This document shows positions 24,301 through 36,500 of a DNA stretch of 64,000 nt, piece by piece; position 1 is the stretch's first letter, and each line of letters starts with the position of its first letter. The stretch spans positions 62,001 through 126,000 of the forward strand of contig JADANN010000249.1 of assembly GCA_018806985.1 (NCBI GenBank), read 5' to 3'. This DNA is from Angiostrongylus vasorum (taxonomy: Eukaryota > Nematoda > Chromadorea > Rhabditida > Metastrongylidae). The notes below the pieces were generated by a model, which saw nothing but the letters and a program-made list of their open reading frames with translations, had not been told where the DNA came from and did not search any database. The position numbers and the translations under genes were made by a program.

Positions 24301-25780
24301 AGTGAAGATGAGGATGGATCATTCGTATGTCCCTCTCCACGTACCGCGGAGGCAGAAAAAGAACCTGTTACGTCAGGAAGAGAGCGCGAATACTCTGCAG
24401 GTGTTGTTCATCATTTTTTTCCAACCCATTAGTTTATATTTCTTAATGAACCATCTACTAATTTTTTGTTGGATGTTTTCCAGGTATTAGTAGTTCACCT
24501 CCAAATAGCCCACATATTCGTGCAGCCGATGCTCGCGAAATGCATGTCGAGTATTGGCTCGGGAGGGATCCATCGAATGTTGGTGATTTAGAGATACGCA
24601 CTCATTGGCTTCTTTACTCATATAATTTTAACTTACCATCCTAGTCATTAACTTTAGTGGAACAGTTGTAGGAGAATGTGAATATGCTTAGCTCGCAGAA
24701 TGTTACACCGAACTCTAAAAAAGATGTCAGCAAAGGATCGATAAAGGCCAGCTTCCGTACACTTGTGATCACACGGTGTGTTTCGCTCAATCTACTGAGT
24801 TGTTGAGGATTTTTGAGTTATTTCATATTATTCTTTCATACAACGTCTTTTGAGAATTTTGCACCCATTCTCGCTATAATGTTTTGGTGTGGCGCAAGGT
24901 ACAGCTTAGATGCAGTTCAGTGGAAGGAATTATAATAATTATGACCTCTCAATTACTTGCTAAATGTGTAATAAGTTCGTAGTAGTTAGTTCAATGAAAT
25001 CCAACGTTTCTGTGCAGTTTACCTTTGAAAATCATAACAACGAGTTTCCTTCGAAATTGACTTAGCCATCTCATTAAACGTCATTTTCAAAGCTTTGTTT
25101 GACCGTGACTTCCACTTTCTGCTTTGTAATATTGGCGTGGTGGTGAACGCGTTACTCCCCGGAAAGGACAATAGCGCGTTCCTTCCCCCATCGCATACAC
25201 CTGCGGTCAGGAGTTTTGCAAATATCTCAGCATCATTGAATGTAAAGTTACAATTAAACATCTATATATGTATGGCCCGGGTCGTTTTTTAAATAAGATT
25301 TCCCCGGGACGAAAACATTTGTTTTGTGTAGAAATTCTTTAACTATCGCAATACCACTGCTGTTTACACGTAAACATTTTTCCAGATCCTGCAGTCAACC
25401 ACTTCTTTCCCTAAATTTCGTGAAGGAGAAGAAGAAAGAAAAAATGTTGCAGAAACTGGGGATGAAAAAAGGGACAGGTACACTATCTTTCGCGTATCCC
25501 ATTGAATTAATTATATTAAGCAGGTCTATCATAAATGTCATTACAAATACACATTTGAACACTGTTGAAATGCAAGAGTATCTCTTTCTAGAAAACAGAG
25601 AACGATAACCCGCCTGTGCAAGTAGTTGCTGTGTCTCGATTACTTTGCAGCTGTGCGAGTAAACATGCTGATCTCACTGTGAATGTTGATGGATTCACAT
25701 ATGAGCGTATACGCTACTTCCAATGCAGCTCTCAGTGGCAGACGCACGTAAAGTCCTTTCCCGTTTCACTTATCGTGTAA
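12336..25780 (+). CDS. PACS-family (phosphofurin acidic cluster sorting) protein, 19 exons
   Basis: Exons that I join: 12336-12500, 12903-12995, 13070-13271, 14262-14448, 14692-14784, 15460-15610, 16367-16460, 16592-16698, 20268-20459, 20875-21036, 21081-21268, 21343-21415, 23226-23340, 23451-23632, 24244-24400, 24484-24578, 24672-24775, 25386-25477, 25599-25780. Phases agree at every junction and give 877 aa, close to vertebrate PACS2. The N-terminal cargo (furin)-binding region shows VPMRLFTNWEMD and YPHFIKRKGNVLQI with RRRRYKNRPF. An acidic Ser/Asp/Glu stretch follows (exon 4), then NIRQRFVTLLRKFKV, then SDSGPE to RPVLRPYF. The C-terminal region shows CNSNSSNPP, SNWLHYLRFAIIP, NLPIGEALL, FVPFLAEVRVG, SFRTLVITR, and WQTHVKSFP just before the stop. 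PACS proteins are cytosolic adaptors that bind acidic clusters on membrane cargo and sort it between the TGN, endosomes, ER and mitochondria. Start: the ATG at 12336 aligns with the family N-terminus, but a further 5' exon is possible. Weak points are the donors of exons 3, 9 and 16. Confidence 0.9.
12743..12831. repeat. (CATA)n microsatellite in PACS intron 1
   Basis: About 19 near-perfect catacata units, lying 70 bases before the exon 2 acceptor (12901-12902). The tract is open in frame on both strands (Tyr-Ile-His-Thr type repeats), which explains two spurious frames here. Confidence 0.95.
13871..14133 (+). mobile_element. SINE A copy 7, in PACS intron 3
   Basis: Plus-strand copy. The A box tggcgcagtggtcgg and B box gggatcgatccca are intact and correctly spaced, followed by the body to the gtgagagctttat tail. 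It has one of the best-preserved tRNA-like heads in the window. Confidence 0.8.
15055..15300 (+). mobile_element. Mariner transposase fossil in PACS intron 5
   Basis: The translation contains HNAGPHVSKSTLQRLNEL, the mariner hDNArPHva..tlqkLneL motif that includes the second catalytic aspartate region (here D is N-shifted to HNAG). The frame then shifts. Only the C-terminal third is recognisable. Confidence 0.7.
15788..16110 (-). mobile_element. Family C retroposon, copy 2, in PACS intron 6
   Basis: Minus-strand copy: gatacttgcatggcccgtcc at the low end, ccacgatgaggcg and ccgttgga at the high end. It is shorter than other copies because of internal deletions. Confidence 0.7.
16988..17268. repeat. 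Complete foldback/MITE-like element, family F, in PACS intron 8
   Basis: Both arms are about 125 bp and imperfectly complementary. The left arm runs gttatttatttatatgtttt, then gcaaggttggta, ggctaagtttcgg and tttcgccttcctt. The right arm runs aggaaggcgaaatcgccgaa, cgtcagcc, accaagctcacatcagctc and cataaaaacataaataaat. No transposase is inside, so this is the reference copy for family F. Confidence 0.75.
17755..18142 (+). mobile_element. Family C retroposon, copy 3, in PACS intron 8
   Basis: Starts cctcccaacggtttaccgcc and ends ccgtttaagtatcaagtacc. Perfect 12 bp flanking repeats (acagaattaaca) lie at 17743-17754 and 18143-18154. This defines the family ends: a ctcccaacgg start and an aagtatcaagta-type tail. 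Confidence 0.8.
18512..18802 (+). mobile_element. SINE A copy 8, in PACS intron 8
   Basis: Plus-strand full-length copy: head cgcgtgtaacgcagtggtcg, B box gggatcgatcccc, tail ccgagagttttatcctttt followed by a second atccttta unit. Confidence 0.8.
19602..19785 (+). mobile_element. SINE B copy 2, 5'-truncated
   Basis: Contains ggcgaaacgaaggatccg, gtggtgaacgcgttag, a better B-box-like segment than usual (gtgttcgatcctcacc), and the tail side (ataccctgctatgac, ggtaggg). Confidence 0.7.
20530..20830 (+). repeat. SINE D fragment joined to repeat E, in PACS intron 9
   Basis: The left part (gaccggacttgtctgg, agtgggaacgccctagctc) matches the body of SINE D at 58410 and 60655. The right part (gaatcgaatgcgagaac, gatgtgaaggacgggttgtg, then A9) matches repeat E at 11.7 kb. 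Confidence 0.5.
22600..22882 (+). mobile_element. Mariner transposase fossil in PACS intron 12
   Basis: A frame at 22680-22877 reads LLHDNTRALQMLQGLNDLG then VVHPPYSLDLSAIDYHF and HLDNFL, matching the mariner D(34)D catalytic segment (HDNARPH, HPPYSPDLsptDyH). Upstream, another frame carries a piece like MHeKLrrLHPALVsRG. The copy is frameshifted and dead. Confidence 0.8.
22887..23035 (-). mobile_element. SINE B copy 3, partial
   Basis: Minus-strand fragment from tgctgagatttttgcaaaac to ctagttctatcgatcg. It lies directly behind the mariner fossil. Confidence 0.7.
23903..24166 (+). mobile_element. SINE A copy 9, in PACS intron 14
   Basis: The head gacgcgtgtggcgcagtggt and B box ggaatcgattccc are intact. 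The body runs to gattgatcaacgccaagg. Three frames are open across it, none a gene. Confidence 0.8.
25126..25242 (+). mobile_element. SINE B copy 4, fragment, in PACS intron 17
   Basis: Matches ggcgtggtggtgaacgcg, ggaaaggacaatagcgcg and gagttttgcaaatatctcag. Both ends are missing. Confidence 0.7.
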
Positions 25781-25830
25781 GAAGCTTCATATCTGATATA
25801 TTGAACACTTTGAACTTTGAAGGATTTCGG

Positions 25831-25836
25831 AATAAA
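25831..25836 (+). terminator. Likely polyadenylation signal of the PACS gene
   Basis: AATAAA lies about 50 bases after the stop codon at 25778-25780, a typical nematode 3' UTR distance. Confidence 0.55.
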
Positions 25837-26904
25837 ACTGGGAAATCCATCTTTTCATCATGCTTTTCACTTCTTAACACTTGACCTACTTCAAATCTCG
25901 CCTTCAATGCCACAGAGTTCTGAATAGTTTTTGAGTATCTATCTGTATTTCTATCTTTCTGCTATCTCTATCTCTTTTCCTCGCATGGGTATTTGCCTTT
26001 TCAGTTTCGCTTGACCAAATCCTTCCATGCCTTTTGTAGGATTTGATAAAGAATTTTGTTTCTGTGAACTATCATGCTGTCGCGAACGTATCTCACAGTT
26101 CAAGACGTTTCGAGCTTCCTTGGACTTTTTGAATAAATCTTCGTTCTGATTCATTTAGCTTGTAACTATGAGAGTTCAGATGTTTCTTATCCTTCAAACA
26201 TCTGCGTTTTCTTTGTTAATCACCTGAATGTCTTGGTGCTTTAGCTGCATTTGTATAACTCATTAATCATTTATAATACCCAAACCTAATATAAATGACA
26301 TTAAAATCTGGTCACCTTTGATCATTCGTTTCGTTCTTGCGTCTCTTATAAAGTGTTACTTGTGGTTGATCATGCTTGGTGTAATAACGGACAAGATTTC
26401 GTGACATCTCTGTTTTTTGAGAGTGCTAAATGCGTATTCAGAACAACAGCGTTATGACTCATTCGTGTCTGTCGAGACCGTTTTGTACACTGTAATTCGA
26501 TATATAGATCATTGCGCCAAAATAACTTAGCGGACCACTGAAGACATTTATTTTTAAAAGTGTAATTTTATTAGAGAACTAAACATAGTATCATGGAAAT
26601 CCTTGACTGCTACTGGTCTAGGCATTTGGAAATGCTTCCGTTCATGAAGCTTTTGCATTTTGAGTATTGCTACGCTGTACACTTTTGTCAAAAATTTTCT
26701 AATGGCATTCTGAACGTCGTTCTCAAATAGTCTTTTTTCGCATACAGTTTTATATTCACCACAACGTGACGTCTGTTTCTTTGATTCTCGATAGTTTTTT
26801 GGAACATTGCTACTATTTGTCATACCTACAGGTGGTTGCACTCTATTTGGTCTATGCTCAAGTAGATTTGTATCTTGAATTTATAGATGGCAATCCTATA
26901 GACC
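25837..26904. other. Spacer; unrecognised minus-strand frame
   Basis: A 95-codon minus-strand frame (26554-26841) has a charged composition but no domain that I can name. I found no splice partners. Confidence 0.25.
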
Positions 26905-27275
26905 CTCCCAACGCTTCACCGCCTCATCGTGGCTGGAAGGTTCACGGAGGGCGGATACATCAAACCAGCAGGGTATCCCAAGCTGAGAAGGAGTTCGGCG
27001 TTTCCATTAGGAAACCAAGCTAAGAGTAAGCCAATATCAGTACCAGGATCCACTACCGTCCTGATATGAAACTAGTCGCACTGTGGCAGATCTCTCTTAG
27101 GTCCACAACGGTTGCGATTGCCTGTGGCGGTGACGACCTGGGCAGACTTTGGCCAGAATGTCCTCGGTACTCCGAAGAACCACAATGGCTAAACCCGCAA
27201 ATCGGCAGAGAATGGAAATTATGATGGACCCGCATAACCAATAAAGACGGGCCATCCAGGTATCCAAGTAGTCTT
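26905..27275 (+). mobile_element. Family C retroposon, copy 4
   Basis: Starts ccctcccaacgcttcaccgc and ends gggccatccaggtatccaagtag. Internal blocks (cccaagctgagaaggagt, ggaaccacaatggctaaa types) are all present. Confidence 0.75.
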
Positions 27276-27879
27276 ATGAGCACTGTCGTAGTAAATCCTC
27301 CATGATTTCGCCATACATATCTGGGTGACAGGTTCTTGGTTACAAATCTTCTACAAATTCTCCACTCCAACATAGCTCTTATTATCGTCCAAATGAGCTA
27401 ATAACCTAAGCCAGTCGTTCGGCATATTTTGAGACTCATTGAGAGAACATGTAAATGCACTTTAACTCCTGTAATACATTAATTCACAGCGACCTCACAA
27501 TTCGTGCCTTAAGCAGAGTTCAGCAAATAACCTGATTCCTCTAATTCTCATGGTGACTCGTTTTTTCTTTATCCGTATCTGTAAATTTCTCTAATAGCAT
27601 AGCTCAAATGTAACCCTTGAATAATTCACAAAAATATGTTAGTTCTTTGCAGTCAAAGATGAACTGTTTATCGAAGCCAGGCTGATTTGCCTCCGAACAT
27701 CCAGAAGTCCTCAGACACTTCAATCTTTTACCCCTCCCTCAACGCTGACCTCATCATCATTTTCGTTTTACTCCTTTCCACTTTCTTCATCTGTTCTACA
27801 AGGATTAAAAATTGGGTGGATGTAACAATATCTTTTAAAGAAACCGACACTTACTCTGTATATGCTGCTAAATTTTTGG

Positions 27880-28116
27880 CGCGCGTGGCGCAGTGCTCGG
27901 GGTCGCCTTGCCAATACACATGGGATTGGTTTCCGCGCCGATGGCAAATTGGTACCAGACTTGTCTGGGAGGATAGGAGTACTGGCTTGAGCCAGCAGGC
28001 CACCGCGAGGCATTGTAAAGGTTATGTATGCGTACTATCACCTCCAGCGATGCTTAGTGAATTCGAATGCATGGTGGATCCATCAGGGATTCATCAACGC
28101 CGAGAGCTTTATCTTT
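27880..28116 (+). mobile_element. SINE A copy 10
   Basis: Head gcgcgcgtggcgcagtgctc, then a deletion in the ccggaggga area, body, and tail ccgagagctttatc. Confidence 0.7.
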
Positions 28117-28304
28117 TGTGCTTCTTGTGTTGCTGAACTCATTGCCAAAAAGCCTGGCAGCATCGTGGTTGGATAGTGAGCAATTTTTTTCCCATTGGAC
28201 ACTAGATGTATTAGAAATGTCCCAAAAACGTGGAAATATACGTGCATGAACATCGAGGATGTGTAAGAAATGCACAGAAAAATGCATCAGCAACGTACAT
28301 ATGT

Positions 28305-28562
28305 AAATAAAGGATAAAGCTCTTGGCGTTGATCAGTTCCAGAGTGATGCTCCATGCATTCGATTTCAATAAGCATCGTTGCAGGTGATTGAATGCATAT
28401 CTGGCCTTTACAATGTCTCGCTGTGGCCTGCCGATATATCGAGCCAGTGCTGCTATCCTCCCAGACAAGTCTGGTAACAATTTGCCGACCCCGGAGGGAC
28501 AGAAGGTTTGGCGAGCTACGGGCGCATGGATCGATCCCATGTGTGTGTCGCAGGGCGTGCTT
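28305..28562 (-). mobile_element. SINE A copy 11
   Basis: Minus-strand copy. The low end is the tail (aaaggataaagctcttggcg) and the high end is gggatcgatcc-type B box sequence with the head truncated after gcagggcg. With copy 10 it forms an inverted pair about 190 bases apart. Confidence 0.75.
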
Positions 28563-30560
28563 ATACAAAGATTGAATTATAGGACAAAAAATGCGACAAG
28601 AATTGGAGGGTCCGTGTTTGTTCGGGCACTTTGGCCGGATTGAAGATGCGATGTACTGTGTGCGGCGAATTTAGACACTGTCCGACACGTGCGCCATAGA
28701 TATTGCGAATGCTTTAACACATAACGATACTTTCAATATATTGGTTTTTTTTTGTCTCTACCTTTACAGCGTTTACAGTTTTGTACTCTTCGGTTTATAA
28801 AAGGATTCGATTTCCTTCTATAACCGAAAATGTCAACATATGAGCCAAATTTGACTCATAAGGTTCGAAACAAAGGTGTTAGAAATAATCAGATTAACTG
28901 ATCCAATGAGTTAAAAATGCTTTCATTACGCCTATTCAAGTGCTAGGATTTAGCACATTGCAACTGCTATAGATACTCAATATCCTATGACCATAATGAT
29001 TCAGTGTTATGAGATTCTTCGCTCAAATCTGTGAACAAATCAATTGTTAGTAGGTCGTCGAGAAAACCTCGAGCTTTGTAAGGTCGCCACTGCTTATCCA
29101 ACAGTGATCGTCTGGAAACGCTATGCCTGCGGCCGCAAGGCGTCTGTTTGAGAGTTGGGTAGAGTTCTGAATAGAAACTGAAATGTCATTCACTGAATGG
29201 CAATAAGAGATAATCTAAAACTGATTCCCTGCAAGGTTCTCAAGATTCATCCTCATGATTAACGGAGTGAGAAACAGCCTACTCAAAAAAGTACAGTACA
29301 TTATGGACCATCTTGATAAGACGCACTATTCACCTATGCTGTCCTCCTTGGTTCATTCAGCTGCTTTTGGAACCCAAAAAATAGCCAGGGTTAGAGCAAG
29401 ATCAAGCTAAAAAAGAGCACGATGCATTTATGAACTTCGTTGATAATGAGGTGAAAAAAATTAACGCATAAATCTTCTTGGGTATCTTTAAAGATGTGTC
29501 TCCGTGAATGCAGCCATTTTTTATAGTAGGACCTGGAGGTTTGGGAAGATTTCGCGAAGTACAAGGCCTAAGTGGTCCGTAACAGACGCAATGTGCTTAC
29601 AGTATCATAGTCCTCTCGATATCTCTACTAGGGAAATCAGTGAAAAGTCTGTTGTAGCTGTTCGTTGGTGAGTAATGAATGTGTAGGAGGTTTGCATATA
29701 GCCAAGGGAAGGATTAGAAATTTAAGTTCTTTATTCTTTCCTTTATGTTCTGTTCGTGTCATGTTTGTCTAGTTTCCCGAGACATGCGATGCCTCTAATG
29801 CTTCAGAGTAATTATGTGACATCTTCCATTTTATTTTCGGTACATTTGCCTTTGCGGAAAGTAAAGGATGATACAAGAATTACCCATTCAAATTCTTTCA
29901 GTAATTTTCTGCCTCATTACAGCTTGGTGGTTTTCCTCAGTGTCAAAGGGCGATGTATGCTTCCTTAGCAGAGCTGCAAAACTCATAAGGATTTTAACAC
30001 TTCCATCCGGAAACCGAACTCTGCCGTAGCCAAATATACGAGCTACTTAGTGCCTTTTCACCAGGAACAATAAAAAAATAAAAGTATGATGGCTTTCGTG
30101 TCCCTTGAACAAGTGGAATTCACTGAGCAGTTTCGGTGTGCGACGGCGAGAAACGAAGTTTAGCAATCTCTAAGTCACTTGGCGGTTACGAATTATCTGT
30201 GACACAGGCAATTTAGCTCATTCATTATAAAAGGTGCAAACATTGAGAACGAAACAGTAGAAATGAATTAAAAAATCGTATAGGTTAGGATCAAATGGCA
30301 TATTCAGTAAAATAGTTCTTGTATAAAACTACATAACGTCGTCTTGGTCAGCGGCAGCACTGTAGAATGAATATGAGGAGTCCATTGTAGCCGATAATAC
30401 CCTTAACAGTTTCGTCCGTTTTCATCAATTTTTTCCATCCATGAAATGACCGAATCTTATAAAAATTTGTAGCTGAAGTCGAAGTCAAACTTGGAGATTA
30501 GGTTCTACTGTTCTGTTCTTCTCTGTGGTTACACTGCTTGAAAAGAAAAGGATCACAAAC
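28563..30560. other. Spacer between repeats and the Tudor-like gene; nothing recognised
   Basis: Only short frames occur (for example 29756-29968, +). No domain, repeat family or RNA gene is seen. Confidence 0.3.
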
Positions 30561-33500
30561 TCACTGTCCGCGGAGGATGGCTCTTTCTTTCAGCATCTGT
30601 TTTACGTCATTTGAAGTAACGGATTCAAAGAAGTCGTTGTTTATCGAGGTATTAGATGAATGAAGCACTGCATTGGATTGATGTCTACGGAAAGACGGCT
30701 GATCTTCTGAGCTTCTATGTGGTTGCTTATTAGGCCTCTGATAGGACGACGATTGACTGGATTTCTCAGTAGAAGACGAGTTAACGAGAAATCCGGGTGG
30801 TAACACGGATGATGAGCCGCGTATCGATGAAATCTCACTGATACCTGCTCCAATGCGGTGGTGGTCCCTAAATATGGCGTTGAATATTCAGTTAAGAAAA
30901 ACTCAAAACAACTAAATTGCGGCCGTAATAAATAAATCTTGAGTCACCCTTGCTCTATGTGCATCAATTTCCATTGCCTAATTTACTGGAGACGAAAAAC
31001 GTTACATCACCGCATTACCTTCACTACAATTACGTCTAGTGAGTGCAGGTAGCGCAATGGTTAGAGCTACCCTGAAATACACACTTGGTCCTTGGTTCTA
31101 ATTTGCAGTCCTGAAGAATCAAGCCTCCTATCACTCCTGAGATGGCAACTTAGTACCAGACACGTCTGGTGAGATAAAATCTCTGACTTTATACATCAGT
31201 GGAGCATCGCTAGTGACTGTATAGTCTAAATATGCATTCAATGGCCTTTACGATACCTGATGAAGTAAAATATATGGCGTGTACCTCAACGATTGGTCAG
31301 CGCCTATGATTTATGTCTCTGAAGCATTATCTTTTTGTTTACAAGTACGTATAGTAGACATTCATTAGTTCTAAAATTTCTTGATCTAAAAATACTCACT
31401 CAAAGGATACGTCTTGCGAGCTACTCTCTTTCCGTGTCTGTATTGCGATTGTTCTAAAGTTCAATAGAATAAAACACAATAATGGGAGCGCATGCACTAT
31501 AAACAGCGTAAACGTGAGCGTAGGCCCGTTAACGAAGGTTCGGTAAATGAGGCGTATTGTTTGCCTAGAAGAGAGTTGTACGTGGCAGTCGATATGCATA
31601 ACACCGTGAATGATGTTGAATTTGTTGCTATTGAAAGTGCGCACTTACCTGGAGAGTCGTTTGTCCACCATCGCCGAAGAACTTCCCATAAGTGCTGCGA
31701 TCACTGCGACAGCTTTTGAAGGCAGTGCTAAGATCGAACGTTCCTTTAATAATGCAGAGCCTTATTTTTCGAAAAAGTAGGCCATTATCTTTCAAACACC
31801 AATAGCAACCCTTAGGCTTTCATACTTTTAGTTATTACAGCTTTCCAATTGGAATCCGTGCAGAAATTATGGTGCTGACGATATTTCTCTTGGCTGTCGG
31901 CGTCCGGTGACCGATTTGTTTTGCCTCGGCACAGCCGTACTTTTCAATAAAGCTTTCTAATCTCATGTTACTTTAAATACGTAGAGACTGTGAACTGTTT
32001 AGAACATTTGAACAACGACATTTTTAAGTGTTTCACTGTTTATCGATTGACTATGTGAAATGAAATCGTGTTCGTCTCATTGTGAAACGACTATTACAAT
32101 GAGTCTTGTGAATGAAGTACGGGAATAAAATCGAATGTTCAAAATTTTAGGATGATCGAATTTTGTTTCCCAGTAGTTGTCTTGTAAATAATAATTCAAA
32201 CACTTATTCATTTATTTGCAAATTCTACCGTGAGTATTGTCCAACCTACCGCAATTTCGGTGTCATGAACTGGAGCCGATGTCCGCGTAGGAAGCTCTTC
32301 CTTCCGGTTCTCATCTACTGATTTGTCAACATTGCTCTCAGCATTTCCCTAATGTTAGCAGGGTTTTCTTTCCAATGTTCAACAGTTTCAATGCCTTACA
32401 TATTGTGAGTAATATGAGACATAAGGAGTAGTTCACCGCAGACACCTGCGGTCCGGAGTTTCGCAAATGTCTCAGCACCATTGTGGTTATATCTCACATT
32501 ATACCCTGCCATGAAAAAACAGGTAGTAGATAAAAGTGACTAGATAAGCAGTAGCTTTAATTCGTTTTCCTTACGATTTACGTTCACGAATTACCTTTTG
32601 AGTTAAACTGATAGATTTTTATACCACAAACGTTTACTGAGTGTAATCCGAGAGAAATCTGATTTCGACTCATTAAAATTCACAGGAAGAACGCCATTAG
32701 GAGAGCTTATTCGTCTTCATGAGACTAGCAGTGATTACTCTGTTTTCCGTCCAGATAAGGAACCATGGCAAGTGTTTCTAATGACAAATGTACTACTTAT
32801 AAATGTTTCCAAAAAGGTAGTAAAGACTAAAACGCCTCACCGTTGATACGGGGGCCACCTCTGGTACATTCTCGATTTCCCATGAAGGCGCACTAAATCA
32901 CAAGGGTGGTTGTTCTCTATGTAGCAATGATTCAACCATTTGGCAAAATAAGTGGAAAATAATGCATAATGTCATTAATGGCGATGAATATTGTAAATTA
33001 GTAGTTCTCAAGAGTGTCTAAAACAAGATGAATCGCTTATTTCATCATTCGTGCTCAAACGGATTTGCTTTAGATAGTTCCTTTGGAATAGTATACAACC
33101 AGAATCATTGAAATAAGATGTTCAGAAATTATTTCCGATGATCGCCTGCGTAGTTTTTTCCTGACAGAAAACAGTTTTTTTCGTACTAGAACATCATTAG
33201 ATTCCATTCGTTGTCCTTCTAGAGAATTCGTACTCACTGGGGTTCCTGCAGGTTCTCTCGCCGACGTGCACGTTCGACCTGCACACGTCTATAGGCATAT
33301 CCAATAATCAACAGAAGTGAAGCAACTGCCATCAGTACACCAATTATGGATACATAAAACACCGAAAAATCTGGAAAAAAAGCATTTTATTTTGCTCAAA
33401 TAGGTCTGGCTTGAGAATAATTGTAAATACTTAGATGGCCCATCCTCACTGACTGTGCGGGACCCAGCATAATCATCATTTGTCGGAGTTCTGGTGTTTA

Positions 33501-36500
33501 GTCATTGTGGTTCCCTGGAGTACCGAGGTCAGCCTGACCATAGTGTGCCGCAGGTCGTACCACCACAGGCAGTCGCGGCCCTCGTGGATCAAAGGGAGAT
33601 TTTCCAGCACGCGACTAGCTTGATACCAGGGACGATGGTGGAACCTGGTATTGGTTTCACTCTTATATAGGCTTCTTGATGGAAACGCCGGACTCCTTCT
33701 CAGGTTGGGAGACCTTGCCAGCGGGATGAATCCCCCACTGTACATCGCAGTCCGACACCTAGGAACACCTCCCAGCCACGATGAGGTGGTAAACCGTTGG
33801 GAGACATAATAACACTACTATTCTAAAGTTCTTACCCTTCAAGCTTGAAATCTTTGAAAACTTCCCAAAAGCCCTAAGTGAAAGATAAATTGATCGAATC
33901 AAAAAGAAATGGTAATTCTTTCCGTGCTAATATTTTGCGACGACTTATTGAAATATTTGGTTATTAGGATTTCAAATGGGAATTTGATTTGTCTAGTTGG
34001 GAACGAGACCAAATCGAATCCATATCGTTTTTAATCTTTCGCGGATAAATTCGTTACACCATTGGCTGTGGCCGGGCACCTCATTATCAGTGGAGAACAT
34101 TGTTAGCCTAGTTTGCAGGAATGGATCAGGAGTTGAACTAATTTACTTCTAGCGTGAGCTAACTGACTATTCATCGCACTACATTATATGCATCACCGAA
34201 ACAAATATAACAAATCCAAAAGTAAGCAAATTTTCAGGTATTTTGGCTTTAGAGCGATCTCTTACCTGGTCGCCCTTGACTACTTTGGTCAATAAGAAGG
34301 GCACCATTGCTGGGTCTGACCTGCGACGGTCCGACAATGTTGTAACGCTTATCATCCATTGGTATGAATGAGAAATTTGCACTGAAGAAAATAAATCTAT
34401 GAATAATTCAAAACCTTACACCCGATTGACTTAGGTGCTACAATAAGCAGTTTTCATCCAAATTAACCATAAAGATAGTCAAGTTATCGGGGTACCTTAT
34501 GTGCTAATTAATTTACCTGTACTCTTACAACCACGATCGCTGTGCTCTATTTATGAAAAGGTGTAAAAAGTTACCAATTTATTCATGTTTACCATACTGA
34601 AATAGGAATATCGTACCGCTCCAGCTCGATACCGTTACGAATAGCCGCGCCGAAATCCAGATCGGCGCTTGTGAAAGCTTCATAGACAGTTAGTTGATCG
34701 CAGACAAATCTATTCTCTTTGACAGCATCTGCAATTATTAAAAGCTAACACAATATTAAGCAGTGATAGATTTAAGTAGCTGCTCTCTCTGTTTTCAGGT
34801 GGTTATTTAAAAAGAATTGGGAAGAGCGTTCGTTCTTACTCATGCGGACAGTAATCCGAACATTTGCCAGTTTTCCCCATTCTCCTGGTGCAAGGTCTGG
34901 TGATGAAGAGATACTGGGAAGAACCGGGATAGCCTGAGCTGAAACTCACTAGTTAATATAGGACACTTGTCTAGGCTAAAAGATAGTTTCTGTCAAGCAC
35001 TCTAGGCTATCATCAACCACCCATTGGATGCTATTTAATCTCTGCCTTATCATCAATTCATGTATCGTCATGAATGGCTCATATATTAGGTTTTTTTCCA
35101 CTGCTGTCCAATATGCGGATGTTGTAAGACACTATGCCACAGTTTTGCATAAAGATGCGTAGAGGTGGCTTTTATTAAACATATTGAAAGCTGCTTTTTT
35201 TAAAAGTATAAACCAAAATCATATTCATCAAACATATAGTTATTCCAGCACTCTTTTCATTTTTATTCGATTCTCCCATCTATCATCTTCAAACTGCTAT
35301 GTGGATTCGATAGTCTTTTGAAGATTTCGCCTTCTTCACGAATGTCGTTCAACGCTGGCCTTCTACATTCCCCTGGCAACCTGGGTGAGCTGTGCTACCA
35401 CGTTCCCAGGTCTACTCTACAAATATTACCAGCTTTTCTAGATCGAAATGAGCTCTTTATAGAGGATGGCAGATATTTGGCATCGCTGGAAAAATTGCAA
35501 GCTTAGTTGACACGGTATGAATTCGTGCCATTGACTCTGATGTTACTTACTTGGATATTGGATGGCTCCACCTCACTGGATATGCGGGCCCCAGCACAAT
35601 TTCCATTTTTCGGAGTTTTGCTGGTTTAGCCATTGTGTTTCCCTGGAGTCCCGAGTTCAGCCTGACCAAAGTCTGCCCCAGGTCGTCACCAGCACCAGCA
35701 GTCGCTGCCCTTGTGGATCAGACGGAGATTTGCCGCTATGCGGCTAGTTTGATACCAGAACAGTGGTGGATCATCGTATTGGTTTCACTTTTTAGCTGAG
35801 CTTTATGATGGAAACGCCGCACTCCTTCTCAGCTTGAGAGGCGCTGCCAGGGCGATGAATCATCGTAGCCCGACACCCAGGAACACTTCCCAGCCATGAG
35901 GAGGCTGTAAACTGTTGGGATGGACTATGATATTATTGAACGGTATTTCTAATCGCTCCGCCTCTGGCGCCGCTACTTTTTGCTTTAAAAAGCTAGCAAC
36001 TAAGTGCTTCTTCCATTATATTGAAAAAATTGGTGCGGAGGTTTTTTTAACTAACGAGGAAATCTTCTCATCTCTAGTGGCATTTCATAAAGGCTTCTCA
36101 CGTTCACCATTTGCCGTGCTCCAGAATCAATGAGATACACCTGAGGTTAGGTAATTTACGGCAGAAATACTGTAGACAAAATTGGCTCACATTTGCGTGG
36201 GCGGCATCGGGCCTGCTTTCGACAAGCACTCTTGTCCATGACATTGCATTCTTGTTGTACAGAAGACGAATTACAGCCAAGGACCCTAGAAAGCGCTGGT
36301 CCTTAGGTGGTATCTGTTGATCAAAAGCTACCTTTTGATATCAATCAATAAAAATTCTGTTGGTTCTCTTTATTTTTTTAACTTTTTTTCACATATTTAA
36401 ATGGTAGGATTGCTTGAATTGCTAGAAAAGATAAAAAATAAAGCTTCTGGAGTTGATCAATACGTGGGAGAAGGGCTATATATTAGTCTTCAATACGCAT

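Noticed and set aside
31492..31719. Plus-strand 75-codon frame that looks protein-like
   Set aside because: The minus strand here carries a 54-base exon whose phase fits the Tudor-like gene on both sides. The plus frame has no partners.
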